From an uncultured Oscillospiraceae bacterium (GTDB lineage: Bacteria; Bacillota_A; Clostridia; Oscillospirales; Acutalibacteraceae), in NCBI GenBank assembly GCA_910589395.1, contig CAJUTL010000025.1:1-38261 (forward strand): 38,261 nucleotides of DNA, read 5' to 3'. Below are positions 23,480-31,729 of this stretch, piece by piece (within the stretch, counting starts at the first letter, position 1; the number at the start of each line of letters is the position of its first letter). Made by a program: the position numbers and the translations under genes. Below the pieces are notes generated by a model that was not told the DNA's origin, did no database searches, and saw only the letters and a list, made by a program, of their open reading frames with translations.

Positions 23480-23526
23480 GTATGCTGTGATAGAACGGTG
23501 AAGAATACCGTTTCTGAAAACGACGG

Positions 23527-25056
23527 CTATTCTTCTATCTTTGCCAGGTGCTGATAGCTTTCTTTCAGGGCCGGGTAGAGGCTGCGGTAGACCTGGTAAT
23601 ACCGCTCGTACAGCGGCACATTTTCCGGAATGGCGGGCTGGGCGGGATTTGTGCGGATCATGGTATCGCAGGCGGCCTGGACAGAGGGGTACAGGCCCGC
23701 GCCTACGCCGGCCAAGATCGCCACGCCCAAGGCGGGGCCTTCCTTTGACTTTACGGTTTTTACCGGGCAGTTATAGGCGTCGGCCAGCATTTGCCGCCAA
23801 AGGGGCGAGGTACCGCCGCCGCCGCAGGCCATCATCTCCCCGATGGATACGCCCATTTCCCGCAGGATCTCCACGCTGTCCCGCTGGGAATAGACCACGC
23901 CCTCCAGCACCGCCCGCAGCAGATCCCGCTTGGTGTGAATGGCGGAAAGCCCGAAGAACACGCCCCGGCAGTCCGGATCCAGATGGGGAGTGCGCTCCCC
24001 CATCAGATAGGGCAGGTACAAAAGCTTGTTGCAGCCGATGGGCGACTGCTCCGCCTCCTTGTCCATAAGGAAATAGGGATCCACGCCCATTCCGGCGGCG
24101 GTTTCCTTTTCCGCCCTGCAGAAATTATCCCGGAACCATTTCAGGGAAAGCCCTGCCCCCTGGGTCACGCCCATGACGTGCCAGGCGCCGGGCACGGCGC
24201 AGCAGAAGGTGTGCACCCTGCCCCTGGGATCAATGGTGATCTTGTCCGTATGGGCGTAGACCACCCCGGAGGTTCCCAGCGTGGTAAAGGCCCTGCCGTC
24301 CCGTACCACGCCTGTGCCTACCGCGGCGGCGGCGTTGTCTCCGGCCCCGCCTACCACCGGGGTTCCCGCCTTCAGCCCGGTCAGGGCAGCGGCCTTTTCA
24401 GAGATCACGCCGGTGATCTCCGGAGATTCGTACACCTTTCCCAAAAGCCCAGGATCGATGTCCAGCTTTTCCAGGACCTCCCGGCTCCAGCAGCGGTTCG
24501 GCACGTCCAGAAGCTGCATGCCGGAGGCGTCGGAAACCTCCGTGGCAAAGTCGCCGGTGAGCATATAACGGATGTAGTCCTTGGGAAGCAGGATATGGGC
24601 GCATTTTTCATAAAGCTCCGGCTCATGCTTTCGCACCCACAAAATTTTAGAGGCGGTAAAGCCCGTCATGGCAGGGTTCGCGGTGATGTCAATGAGCCGC
24701 TTTTCCCCTACCCGTTCCGTGAGCTCCACGCATTCCTCGGCGGTGCGCTGGTCACACCAGATAATGGAGCGGCGCAGCACCTCCCCGTTTTGATCCAGCA
24801 TTACCAGGCCGTGCATCTGCCCGGAAATGCCGATCCCCTTGATCCCGGCGGGATCCACGGCGCTTTCCGCCACTACCGTGCGCAAAGTTTTCACGGCGGC
24901 CTGCCACCAGTCTCCGGGCTCCTGCTCCGCCCAGCCGTTTTTCTCCTGGATCAGGGGATATTCCGCAAGGGCGCTGGCTACTACGCCTCCCTCCTTGTCA
25001 AACAGCACGGTTTTTGTTCCGCTGGTGCCAAGGTCGATCCCGATCAAGTATTCCAT
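23527..25056 (-). CDS. xylB: Xylulokinase-like FGGY carbohydrate kinase
   Basis: 509 aa, typical of XylB. FGGY kinases phosphorylate sugars or polyols with ATP; xylulokinase makes D-xylulose 5-phosphate for the pentose phosphate pathway. Visible are the N-terminal phosphate loop LIGIDLGTSGTKTVLFD, the xylulokinase signature GISGQMHGLVMLD (about 74-86), the IIWCDQRT motif and the C-terminal domain motif MMACGGGGTSPLWRQMLAD. The residues favour xylulose over glycerol (GlpK has DQGTTSSR). No xylose isomerase, transporter or regulator is nearby. It is divergent from a redox operon starting at 25259, with facing promoters in 25057-25258. The ATG follows AAAGGGGAG by 7 nt. Confidence 0.9.
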   Translation of the reverse strand: MEYLIGIDLGTSGTKTVLFDKEGGVVASALAEYPLIQEKNGWAEQEPGDWWQAAVKTLRTVVAESAVDPAGIKGIGISGQMHGLVMLDQNGEVLRRSIIWCDQRTAEECVELTERVGEKRLIDITANPAMTGFTASKILWVRKHEPELYEKCAHILLPKDYIRYMLTGDFATEVSDASGMQLLDVPNRCWSREVLEKLDIDPGLLGKVYESPEITGVISEKAAALTGLKAGTPVVGGAGDNAAAAVGTGVVRDGRAFTTLGTSGVVYAHTDKITIDPRGRVHTFCCAVPGAWHVMGVTQGAGLSLKWFRDNFCRAEKETAAGMGVDPYFLMDKEAEQSPIGCNKLLYLPYLMGERTPHLDPDCRGVFFGLSAIHTKRDLLRAVLEGVVYSQRDSVEILREMGVSIGEMMACGGGGTSPLWRQMLADAYNCPVKTVKSKEGPALGVAILAGVGAGLYPSVQAACDTMIRTNPAQPAIPENVPLYERYYQVYRSLYPALKESYQHLAKIEE

Positions 25057-25097
25057 AGAAATTCTCCCCTTTGTTCGCTTAAAACCTGTTTGCTACT

Positions 25098-25126
25098 ATT
25101 TTCCTAGATTTTTCCGTCAATGTCAA
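25098..25126 (-). promoter_or_regulatory. Promoter of the xylulokinase-like gene
   Basis: Minus strand: TTGACA (25126-25121), 17-bp spacer, GAAAAT (25103-25098). Perfect -35, four of six at -10, about 42 bp from the ATG. Confidence 0.6.
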
Positions 25127-25194
25127 GGGAAACGCGGAAAGTTTGGGAGCAATGATTTTCTTTTCCAATTCTTTGTTTTTTTAGGTTCTCGCTC

Positions 25195-25223
25195 TTGCGG
25201 TATGGCGGAAATTATGCTATGGT
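25195..25223 (+). promoter_or_regulatory. Promoter of the redox operon
   Basis: TTGCGG (25195-25200), 17-bp spacer ending TGC (extended -10), TATGGT (25218-25223). It is 36 bp upstream of the ATG at 25259. Moderate match. Confidence 0.5.
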
Positions 25224-25258
25224 TAAGGCTGAAACTTTTAACAAAGCGAGGACGGTCT

Positions 25259-26686
25259 ATGAAGCGGTATGACGCGGTAATCGTTGGCGCCGGTGTGACC
25301 GGCTGTGCGGTGGCAAGGGAGCTTTCCCGGCGGGAAGGCAGCTTTCTGGTGGTGGAAAAGGAACCCGATGTATGCGAGGGCACCAGCAAGGCGAACTCCG
25401 CCATTATCCACGCAGGCTTCGACGCGGAGCCCGGAAGCTGGAAGGCGAAAATGAACGTCCGAGGCAACGCCATGATGGACAAGCTCTCAGAGGAATTGGA
25501 CATTCCGTTTCAAAGAACCGGGGCCTTGGTGGTCTGTCTCAGGGAAGAGGAACTGCCGAAGCTGCGGGAGCTGTATGAAAGAGGGCGAAAAAACGGCGTG
25601 CCCGGCCTGCGGCTGCTGACAGGGCAGGAGGCCAGGGCCCTGGAGCCCAACCTGAAGGAAGAGGTCTGCGGTGCGCTGCTGGCGGAGACCTCCGGGATCG
25701 TATGCCCCTTTGAGCTGACCCTGGGGCTGGGGGAAAACGCCGCGCAGAACGGTGTGGAATTCCGGTTTAACACCCAGGTCCTCTCCCTGGAAAAAACGGA
25801 AAACGGCTGGCTTCTGCATACCGGGGAAGGCGATGTGGAGGCAAGGGCCGTCGTCAACGCGGCGGGGGTATCTGCCGATAAGCTCCACAATATGGCCTGC
25901 GAGGAAAAGCTTCATATTACTGCCCGGCGGGGCGAATATATGCTGCTGGATAAAAGCGCGGGGGGCCATGTGAGCCGCACTATTTTCCAGCTGCCGGGGA
26001 AGTACGGAAAAGGCGTGCTGGTCTCCCCCACTGTTCACGGCAATTTGCTGGTGGGCCCGACTGCGGCCGATACAGAGGAAAAGGAAAATACGGCAACAAC
26101 GGCCCAGGGGCTTGCCGAAGTGATGGAAAAGTCCGCCCTGGCAGTGAACAGGCTGCCTCTGCGCCAGGTCATCACCTCTTTTTCCGGTCTGCGGGCCCAT
26201 GAGGAGGGCGACGACTTTGTGCTGGGAGAAAGCGCCCCGGGCTTTTTCGACGCCGCCGGGATCGAATCTCCCGGCCTGACCAGCGCCCCGGCCATCGGGG
26301 AATATCTGGCGGCACAGATTGCGGAAAAGCTGGGGCTTTCGGAGAAGAAGAATTTTATTCCGGTTCGCAGAGGCGTTTTGCGGATCGCGGCCCTGCCCCT
26401 GGAGGAACGAATCCAAAAAATTCGGGAAAATCCGGCATACGGCGCTATCGTCTGCCGGTGCGAGGAGATCTCCGAGGGAGAAATACTCGACGCTATTCAC
26501 AGTACGCTGGGGGCCAGAACCCTGGACGGGGTAAAGCGGCGTACCCGGGCCGGAATGGGCCGCTGTCAGAGCGGCTTCTGCTCCCCCAGGGTGATGGAGC
26601 TGCTTTCCGGGGAATGTGAAATACCTCTGGAAAAGATTTGTAAAAGCGGAAAAGCCTCCGGCATTGTTTCGGAAAAAATCCGTTGA
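25259..26686 (+). CDS. GlpA-like FAD-dependent oxidoreductase with BFD-type [2Fe-2S] domain
   Basis: 475 aa from ATG 25259 (GAGG about 9 nt upstream); a longer in-frame extension lies over the promoter and is rejected. The N-terminal FAD-binding motif is AVIVGAGVTGCAVARELSRR, followed by VVEKEPDVCEGTSKANSAII and the DAO fold (PF01266 type). The C-terminal segment (about 395-450) has four cysteines in IVCRCEEISEGEI and GRCQSGFC with RTRAGMG between, the BFD-like [2Fe-2S] domain. This is the layout of anaerobic glycerol-3-phosphate dehydrogenase subunit A-like proteins of Clostridia and Thermotogae. The likely reaction is FAD-linked oxidation of glycerol 3-phosphate or a related hydroxy acid, passing electrons to the next two gene products. 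The true substrate is uncertain. The next gene begins 17 bp downstream. Confidence 0.87.
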   Translation: MKRYDAVIVGAGVTGCAVARELSRREGSFLVVEKEPDVCEGTSKANSAIIHAGFDAEPGSWKAKMNVRGNAMMDKLSEELDIPFQRTGALVVCLREEELPKLRELYERGRKNGVPGLRLLTGQEARALEPNLKEEVCGALLAETSGIVCPFELTLGLGENAAQNGVEFRFNTQVLSLEKTENGWLLHTGEGDVEARAVVNAAGVSADKLHNMACEEKLHITARRGEYMLLDKSAGGHVSRTIFQLPGKYGKGVLVSPTVHGNLLVGPTAADTEEKENTATTAQGLAEVMEKSALAVNRLPLRQVITSFSGLRAHEEGDDFVLGESAPGFFDAAGIESPGLTSAPAIGEYLAAQIAEKLGLSEKKNFIPVRRGVLRIAALPLEERIQKIRENPAYGAIVCRCEEISEGEILDAIHSTLGARTLDGVKRRTRAGMGRCQSGFCSPRVMELLSGECEIPLEKICKSGKASGIVSEKIR

Positions 26687-26703
26687 GAGAGAGGTGCGGG
26701 AGC

Positions 26704-27990
26704 ATGAAGCATGCCATTGTGATCATCGGCGGCGGCCCCGCCGGGCTGGCGGCGGCCATTGCCGCCCGGGAAAGCGGCGTTACAGACGTGATCATTTTAG
26801 AGCGGGAGCCGGAGCTGGGCGGCATTTTAAACCAGTGCATCCATAACGGCTTCGGGCTGCACACCTTCAAGGAGGAGCTGACCGGGCCGGAATACGCAGG
26901 GAGATATGTGGAAAAAGCGGCCGCGCTGGAAATCCCGGCGAAGCTGAACACCACGGTGATCGGGCTGGAGCGAGCCCCCTCCGGGGAAGGCCTGCTGGTC
27001 ACCTCGGTCAGCCGGCAGGAGGGCCTGGTGCAGACAGAGGCCCAGGCTGTGGTACTTGCCATGGGCTGCCGGGAGCGGCCCAGAGGCGCGTTAAATATCC
27101 CGGGGCTTCGCCCGGCCGGGATCTTCTCCGCCGGAACGGCCCAGCGCCTGGTAAACCGGGAGGGCTATCTGCCGGGCCGGGAGGTCGTGATCTTAGGCAG
27201 CGGGGATATCGGGCTGATCATGGCCCGCCGTATGACGTTGGAGGGCGCGAAGGTAAAATGCGTGGCGGAAATTCAGCCCTACTCCGGCGGGCTCAAACGA
27301 AACATAGTCCAATGCCTGAACGATTACGGCATTCCCCTGAAGCTCAGCCATACTGTGGTGGATATTCGGGGAAAGGAGCGGGTTTCCGGGGTAACGATTG
27401 CCCGGGTGGACGAAAACCTGAAGCCCATTCCCGGCACCGAGGAGGAAATTTCCTGCGATACCCTGCTGCTTTCGGTGGGGCTGATCCCGGAAAACGAGCT
27501 TTCCCGGGAAATCGGCGTGGAGCTTTCTCCCGTAACCGGCGGGCCCAGGGTCAACGAGAGCCTGATGACCGGCATTCCCGGGGTGTTTGCCTGCGGGAAT
27601 GTGCTGCATGTTCATGACCTGGTGGACTATGTATCGGAGGAAGCGGAACAGGCGGGGAAACGCGCGGCGGAGTACTGCATGGAAGGGCAGAAGGCCGGGG
27701 GAAGAGAAATTCCCCTGAAGCCGGAGGGCGCGGTGCGGTATACGGTGCCCTGCACGGTAGATCCGGAAAAAATGGGGCCCCAGCTTGTGGTGCGTTTCCG
27801 GGTAGGAAAAAATCTGCGGAACGCTTCTGTGGTAGTAAAGGCAGGCGGAAAAGAGCTGCTGCGCCGGAAACGGCCTGTAATGGCCCCCGGCGAAATGGAA
27901 CAGATCGTCTTAAAACAGGAATGGCTGACCGGAACAGAAGAGAGCATTACCCTCTGGGCCGAAGAGGAAGTACATTCCGCTAAGCGGTGA
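26704..27990 (+). CDS. FAD/NAD(P)-binding oxidoreductase, second subunit of the GlpA-like trio
   Basis: 428 aa from ATG 26704; GGGAG lies just upstream and GAGAGAGG slightly further. Two dinucleotide-binding motifs are clear: AIVIIGGGPAGLAAAIAARE at the N terminus (FAD) and VVILGSGDIGLIMARRMTLE (about 160-180, NAD(P)H). MGCRERPRGALNIPG and GVFACGNVLHVHDLVDYVSE are typical of the Pyr_redox_2 family that pairs with GlpA-like and DUF1667 proteins. There is no CxxC redox-active disulfide as in thioredoxin reductase. The C-terminal 100 residues form a beta-rich extension. It probably moves electrons between its flavin and pyridine nucleotide. It lies between the partners at 25259 and 28005. Confidence 0.87.
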   Translation: MKHAIVIIGGGPAGLAAAIAARESGVTDVIILEREPELGGILNQCIHNGFGLHTFKEELTGPEYAGRYVEKAAALEIPAKLNTTVIGLERAPSGEGLLVTSVSRQEGLVQTEAQAVVLAMGCRERPRGALNIPGLRPAGIFSAGTAQRLVNREGYLPGREVVILGSGDIGLIMARRMTLEGAKVKCVAEIQPYSGGLKRNIVQCLNDYGIPLKLSHTVVDIRGKERVSGVTIARVDENLKPIPGTEEEISCDTLLLSVGLIPENELSREIGVELSPVTGGPRVNESLMTGIPGVFACGNVLHVHDLVDYVSEEAEQAGKRAAEYCMEGQKAGGREIPLKPEGAVRYTVPCTVDPEKMGPQLVVRFRVGKNLRNASVVVKAGGKELLRRKRPVMAPGEMEQIVLKQEWLTGTEESITLWAEEEVHSAKR

Positions 27991-28004
27991 AGGGAGGGCG
28001 CTGT

Positions 28005-28373
28005 ATGGAAACCAAAGAACTGATCTGTATCGGCTGCCCCTTAGGCTGCGGGCTGCGGGTAGAGCTCAATGAAAAAGGGGAAGCGGTCTCCGTTTCCGGC
28101 AATACCTGCAAGCGGGGAGAGGAATACGGAAAGCGGGAGGTGACCGCCCCTGTGCGCACCGTTACCTCTATCGTAAAGGTGCAGGGCGGAAAGGCGCCTG
28201 TGGTTCCTGTGCGCACGGAAACCGATATCCCCAAGGAAAAGATTTTTCCCTGTATGGAGGAAATTCGGAAAGCGGCGGTTTCCGCCCCGGTCAGGCTGGG
28301 CGACGTGGTGATCGAAAACGTGGCGGACACCGGGGTCAATGTGATCGCCGCGAAAAATATTCCAAAGAGATAA
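28005..28373 (+). CDS. DUF1667 protein, small third member of the GlpA-like trio
   Basis: 122 aa from ATG 28005 (GGGAGG 8 nt upstream). The N terminus ELICIGCPLGCGLRVEL has a C-x2-C-x3-C cluster, and a fourth Cys lies in GNTCKRGEEYG. This suggests a bound Fe-S cluster or zinc, as expected for DUF1667. The rest contains REVTAPVRTVTSIV and VPVRTETDIPKEKIF, both typical of the family. It follows the flavoprotein gene by 14 bp and is probably an electron-transfer or assembly subunit of the same complex. No terminator is evident before the HAD gene at 28422. Confidence 0.87.
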   Translation: METKELICIGCPLGCGLRVELNEKGEAVSVSGNTCKRGEEYGKREVTAPVRTVTSIVKVQGGKAPVVPVRTETDIPKEKIFPCMEEIRKAAVSAPVRLGDVVIENVADTGVNVIAAKNIPKR

Positions 28374-28421
28374 AGCCCTGGGGTTTATTTCCCGGAAGCT
28401 TTAGGAAAGGTATTTGACCTT

Positions 28422-29144
28422 ATGGCACTCAATCAAAAAATCACGACCGTCCTGTTTGATCTGGACGGCACGCTGCTTCCCATGGACGAAAAGAAATTTA
28501 TAAAAGCCTATTTTGGAGAGCTGGCTAAAAAGGGCGCGGAGTATGGCTATTCTGATGGGGAAAAGCTTACCGCCGCTGTGTGGAAGGGCACCGGGGCCAT
28601 GGCGAAAAACGATGGCAGCGCAAAAAATGTAGAGCGCTTCTGGCAGGTGTTTGCCGGGGAAATGGGGCAGGAGGCGTTAAAGCTGCGCCCGGTATTCGAC
28701 CGCTTTTACGCGGAAGAGTTTGACCGGGTGAAAGACTCAGTAGGGGAAAATCCTTTGGCCGCGGGGGCGGTCAGGGGCCTGCGGGAAAAGGGCTATTCCG
28801 TGATCCTGGCCACAAACCCGCTGTTTCCCGCCGTGGCGGTCAAAACCCGGCTTTCCTGGATCGGCCTTGCACCTGAGGATTTTCTGGAGATCACAAGCTA
28901 TGAGGAATATTCCTTCTGTAAGCCGAACCCCGCCTATTTTGGGCAGATCCTGGAAAGGACCGGAAAGCGCCCGGAGGAATGCCTGATGGTGGGAAACGAT
29001 GCTGCGGAGGACCTGGCTTCTCTGGAGCTGGGGCTGGAGGCTTATCTGGTAACAGATTGCCTGATCAATCGGGAAAACCGGGAGCTTTCCGGGATCAAGC
29101 ACGGAAGCTTTGCCGATTTTTGCGAGCTTGCGGAGCTTTGCTGA
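28422..29144 (+). CDS. HAD-family hydrolase
   Basis: 240 aa. Motif I is LFDLDGTLLPMD with nucleophile Asp13 and acid/base Asp15. Motif II is the Thr in VILATNPL. The motif III/IV region has CKPNPAYFGQIL and MVGNDAAEDLASLELG, where the acidic pair coordinates Mg2+. The cap domain (about residues 20-100) is helical and of C1 type. It is most like phosphoglycolate phosphatase-type members, but the substrate is not predictable. The ribosome binding site is poor: AGGAAAGG lies about 12 nt before the ATG. It may be read through from the redox operon 48 bp upstream or with the next gene 36 bp downstream. Confidence 0.87.
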   Translation: MALNQKITTVLFDLDGTLLPMDEKKFIKAYFGELAKKGAEYGYSDGEKLTAAVWKGTGAMAKNDGSAKNVERFWQVFAGEMGQEALKLRPVFDRFYAEEFDRVKDSVGENPLAAGAVRGLREKGYSVILATNPLFPAVAVKTRLSWIGLAPEDFLEITSYEEYSFCKPNPAYFGQILERTGKRPEECLMVGNDAAEDLASLELGLEAYLVTDCLINRENRELSGIKHGSFADFCELAELC

Positions 29145-29180
29145 AGGGAAAAGAAATCGTCTATAGAGGAGGGGATACCC

Positions 29181-30272
29181 ATGGAGACGATCAACAAACA
29201 GGATATCTGGGAAACCCAGAAATTCCTGATCGATTGCGCCAGAGACCACCCAAAAGCGCAGATCGCCGATTACGTAAAGCATTTATTTCAGTCCGAATTC
29301 GGCAGCGGACATATGATAACGGATGAAGAGGCTTCCCTGCGTTATCTACGGGAGGAAATCGCGGGCCTTTCGGAAAAACAGAAAAAGCATCCCTATTTTT
29401 TCCATCTGTGCGGCCATTTCTGCCGAATCAATCTTTCCGCCGGCAAGGAGCTTTCCCCGGAGATGATAAACCGGCTTTTTGTGGCGTCCTCCCGGGGTGT
29501 GCCGAAGGCGGCGTGGTTTCTTTTTGAGGAAAAGCTTCGGTTGTTTTGGGAGCTGAGCAAGGGAAAGGAGAGTCCGTTCCCTTTTTCCGCAAAGCAGGTG
29601 GAAGAGTACCTGCGGGAATATAAGAAAGGCGGCTATACCCCCGTGCGGCACAGCGAGGAATACCGCAGGACCTATGAGCCCGCTTACCGGGTCATTCGCC
29701 GGGAATACGGCGCATATGTGCGGCTTTACGCCGCCATGGAGCAGTGCCTGAAGGAAAAGGGCAGCGTGACTGTGGCGATAGACGGAAACAGCGGGGCGGG
29801 GAAAACTACGCTGGCAAAGCTTTTGGCACAGATTTTTGACTGCAATGTGTTCCATGCGGACGATTTTTTCCTTCCCTTAGAAAAGCGTACCCCGGAGCGG
29901 CTTTCCGAAACAGGCGGCAACATGGACAGAGAGCGCTTTCGGGAGGAAATTTGTGAAAGGCTTTCGGAAAATAAAGCTTTTTCCTACTCTCCTTTCGACT
30001 GTTCCGCCATGAAGCTGAGCGCGCCGGTGGAGGTACAGCCTAAAAAGATTAATATTTTAGAGGGCGCGTACTGCATGCACCCGGAGCTTCGGGAATACTA
30101 TGACGTCAAGGTGTTTTTATCCATTTCTCCGGCGGAACAGAGCACCCGGATCCTGGAAAGAAACGGCGGCTTCATGCTTCGGCGGTTTTTAGAGGAATGG
30201 ATCCCCATGGAAAACGCATATTTTGAAGAGATGAAGGTTCGGGAAGTATGCGATTTGGTTTTTAGCTGCTAG
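29181..30272 (+). CDS. Uridine-kinase-like P-loop kinase with extra N-terminal domain
   Basis: 363 aa, ATG with AGGAGG upstream. The C-terminal half (about 195-363) is a P-loop nucleoside kinase: VAIDGNSGAGKTTLAKLLAQ with Walker A at 202-210, FHADDFFLPLEKR for the substrate Asp, then INILEGAYCMHPEL and KVFLSISPAEQSTRILERNG. The N-terminal half (about 1-190) is a separate domain I do not recognise, with HLFQSEFGSGHMI, HPYFFHLCGHFCRINLSAG and SRGVPKAAWFLFEEKL. Canonical uridine kinases have about 210 aa and lack it. Substrate specificity is open. It lies on the same strand as the HAD gene, and both may act on phosphorylated metabolites. Confidence 0.82.
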   Translation: METINKQDIWETQKFLIDCARDHPKAQIADYVKHLFQSEFGSGHMITDEEASLRYLREEIAGLSEKQKKHPYFFHLCGHFCRINLSAGKELSPEMINRLFVASSRGVPKAAWFLFEEKLRLFWELSKGKESPFPFSAKQVEEYLREYKKGGYTPVRHSEEYRRTYEPAYRVIRREYGAYVRLYAAMEQCLKEKGSVTVAIDGNSGAGKTTLAKLLAQIFDCNVFHADDFFLPLEKRTPERLSETGGNMDRERFREEICERLSENKAFSYSPFDCSAMKLSAPVEVQPKKINILEGAYCMHPELREYYDVKVFLSISPAEQSTRILERNGGFMLRRFLEEWIPMENAYFEEMKVREVCDLVFSC

Positions 30273-30338
30273 GGCGTGTTCGTTTCTAGAAAAGAGTTTT
30301 TTGCAGGAGAACAGGGAAGTTTTTCCCGTTTTAGGATA

Positions 30339-30347
30339 TGCTATAGT
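30339..30347 (+). promoter_or_regulatory. Extended -10 promoter of trxA-trxB
   Basis: TGCTATAGT with the TG at 30339-30340 and TATAGT at 30342-30347. The -35 is poor (T-rich at about 30320). The ATG of trxA is 33 bp downstream. Confidence 0.55.
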
Positions 30348-30379
30348 AACATCATACTGAAAAAGAAAGGAAGATTCAG

Positions 30380-30694
30380 ATGGCAGTACTCACATTGACG
30401 AAGGATAATTTTGATAAAGAGGTGCTTTCGGCGTCGCAGCCTGTTCTGGTGGATTTTTGGGCCAGCTGGTGCGGCCCCTGCCGCATGTTCTCTCCCATTG
30501 TAGATGAGTTTGCTGAGGAAAACGAGGGCAGCGTAAAGGTGGGCAAGGTGAATATCGACGAAGAGCCCGATCTTGCCGCCCGCTATCATGTGATGAGCAT
30601 TCCTACCGCTATCCTGTTCCGGGGAGGAGAAGCCGCCGCTACGCTGGTAGGCGTTCAGCCCAAGGAAAAGCTGGAGGAGCTTTTGGGGAAATAA
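30380..30694 (+). CDS. trxA: Thioredoxin
   Basis: 104 aa, usual length. It is the cytosolic dithiol carrier that reduces protein disulfides. The active site is WCGPC with Cys31 and Cys34 in DFWASWCGPCRMFSPI, and the conserved cis-Pro lies in VMSIPTAILFRGG (about residue 75). The ATG follows GAAAGGAAG. The trxB start is 3 bp after its stop, so the electron donor and carrier are made together. Confidence 0.96.
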   Translation: MAVLTLTKDNFDKEVLSASQPVLVDFWASWCGPCRMFSPIVDEFAEENEGSVKVGKVNIDEEPDLAARYHVMSIPTAILFRGGEAAATLVGVQPKEKLEELLGK

Positions 30695-30697
30695 ACC

Positions 30698-31618
30698 ATG
30701 GAGCAGACGATTTTTGACACCGTGATCCTGGGCGGCGGTCCAGCCGGCTATACCGCCGCGCTGTACGCGGCCCGGGCCAATTTTTCCGTGCTGCTGCTGG
30801 AAAAGCTTGCTCCCGGCGGGCAGATGGCCACCACCGATGTGATCGACAATTATCCCGGTTTTCCGGAAGGGATCCATGGCTTTGACCTTGCCGTGAAAAT
30901 GAAGGAAAGCGCGGAGCGCTTCGGCGTGCAGACAAAGCTTGCCGAGGTGGTGGAAGCAGAGCTTACCGGGGAGATCAAAGAGATCAAAACCAAAAAGGAA
31001 ACATTTTTTGCCCGCACGGTGGTTTTGGCAACCGGAGCCAGGCCCAGAGAGCTGGGGCTTCCCGGGGAACGGGAGTTGCGGGGCAGGGGCGTTTCCTACT
31101 GCGCCACCTGCGACGGCATGTTCTACCGGGGGAAAATCGCAGCGGTGGTGGGCGGCGGAAATACCGCCGCCGCCGACGCCCTTTATCTTTCCCGCATTTG
31201 TGAAAAGGTGTATCTGATCCACCGGCGGGATACCCTGCGGGCGCAGAAGGCCTATCTCGCCCCTCTGGAGCAGGCGGAAAATGTAGAGCTTATCTGGAAC
31301 AGCCGGGTAGAAGCTCTGCTGTATCAGGACACGCTGACCGGCCTGCGGGTAAAGCATACCGTTTCCGGGGAGGAGCAAGAGCTTCTCTGCGACGGCCTGT
31401 TTGTGGCGGTGGGTTATCTGCCGGAGACCGGCCTGTTTCAGGACCAGCTGGAGCTCAGCGAGGCGGGCTACGTGAAGGCCGATGAGACCACCCGCACCAG
31501 CCTGCCGGGCGTGTACGCCGTAGGCGACCTGCGGGAAAAGCCTCTGCGCCAGGTGATCACAGCCGCGGCGGACGGCGCTGTGGCCGTGCATTTTATGGAG
31601 GAATACCTGAATCGATAA
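30698..31618 (+). CDS. trxB: Thioredoxin reductase
   Basis: 306 aa, the low-molecular-weight bacterial form. It is a flavoenzyme passing NADPH electrons to thioredoxin. The FAD motif is VILGGGPAGYTAALYAARAN, the redox-active disulfide Cys135/Cys138 lies in YCATCDGMFY, and the NADPH motif is VVGGGNTAAADALYL. VYAVGDLREKPLRQVITAAA at the C terminus is the second FAD-contact motif. It directly follows trxA and ends at a strong hairpin terminator (31631-31669). Confidence 0.96.
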   Translation: MEQTIFDTVILGGGPAGYTAALYAARANFSVLLLEKLAPGGQMATTDVIDNYPGFPEGIHGFDLAVKMKESAERFGVQTKLAEVVEAELTGEIKEIKTKKETFFARTVVLATGARPRELGLPGERELRGRGVSYCATCDGMFYRGKIAAVVGGGNTAAADALYLSRICEKVYLIHRRDTLRAQKAYLAPLEQAENVELIWNSRVEALLYQDTLTGLRVKHTVSGEEQELLCDGLFVAVGYLPETGLFQDQLELSEAGYVKADETTRTSLPGVYAVGDLREKPLRQVITAAADGAVAVHFMEEYLNR

Positions 31619-31630
31619 TCCGCAAAAAGT

Positions 31631-31669
31631 AAAAATTCCCGGCGGAAATTTTCTGCCGGGAATTTTTTT
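31631..31669. terminator. Terminator of trxA-trxB
   Basis: AAAAATTCCCGGC (31631-31643) pairs with GCCGGGAATTTTT (31655-31667), followed by more T. The A-run on the other side makes it bidirectional in principle. Confidence 0.92.
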
Positions 31670-31677
31670 GTGTTTTC

Positions 31678-31706
31678 TGTAAGATTCCGGGCGGAAAAAG
31701 AGTCTA
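31678..31706 (+). promoter_or_regulatory. Putative ECF-type autoregulatory promoter of the sigma/anti-sigma operon
   Basis: TGTAAG (31678-31683), 17-bp spacer, AGTCTA (31701-31706). It resembles the TGTAAC / CGTC(T/A) pattern of extracytoplasmic-function sigma promoters, each hexamer one base off. It is 23 bp upstream of the GTG start of the ECF sigma gene, which fits self-activation. Confidence 0.5.
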
Positions 31707-31729
31707 ATGTAGTGAAAGGAGTGGATACC

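Larger units (their letters stand above)
22973..23526. repeat. Gene-free region with repeat fragments between two minus-strand genes
   Basis: No supported gene lies here. Bases about 23112-23165 are the inverse of the window's first 48 bases. About 23185-23220 contains GTTGTAA...TTACAAC as an inverted pair. About 23235-23260 (CCCCTCAGTCATGCTGACG) relates to the inverse of the hairpin repeat at 38013-38056 (CTGTCAGCC...GGCTGACTGAGGGG). A copy of the pre-RBS short repeat lies at 23400-23441, here with no gene after it. The promoter of the gene at 22972 should lie in 22980-23060, but no clear hexamers are assigned. Confidence 0.6.

Noticed and set aside
23791..25107. 438-codon plus-strand open frame
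   Set aside because: Antisense shadow of the xylulokinase-like gene, low in recognisable motifs.
26035..26500. Minus-strand open frames inside the redox operon
   Set aside because: Shadows of the GlpA-like gene; the plus frame has intact FAD and Fe-S motifs.
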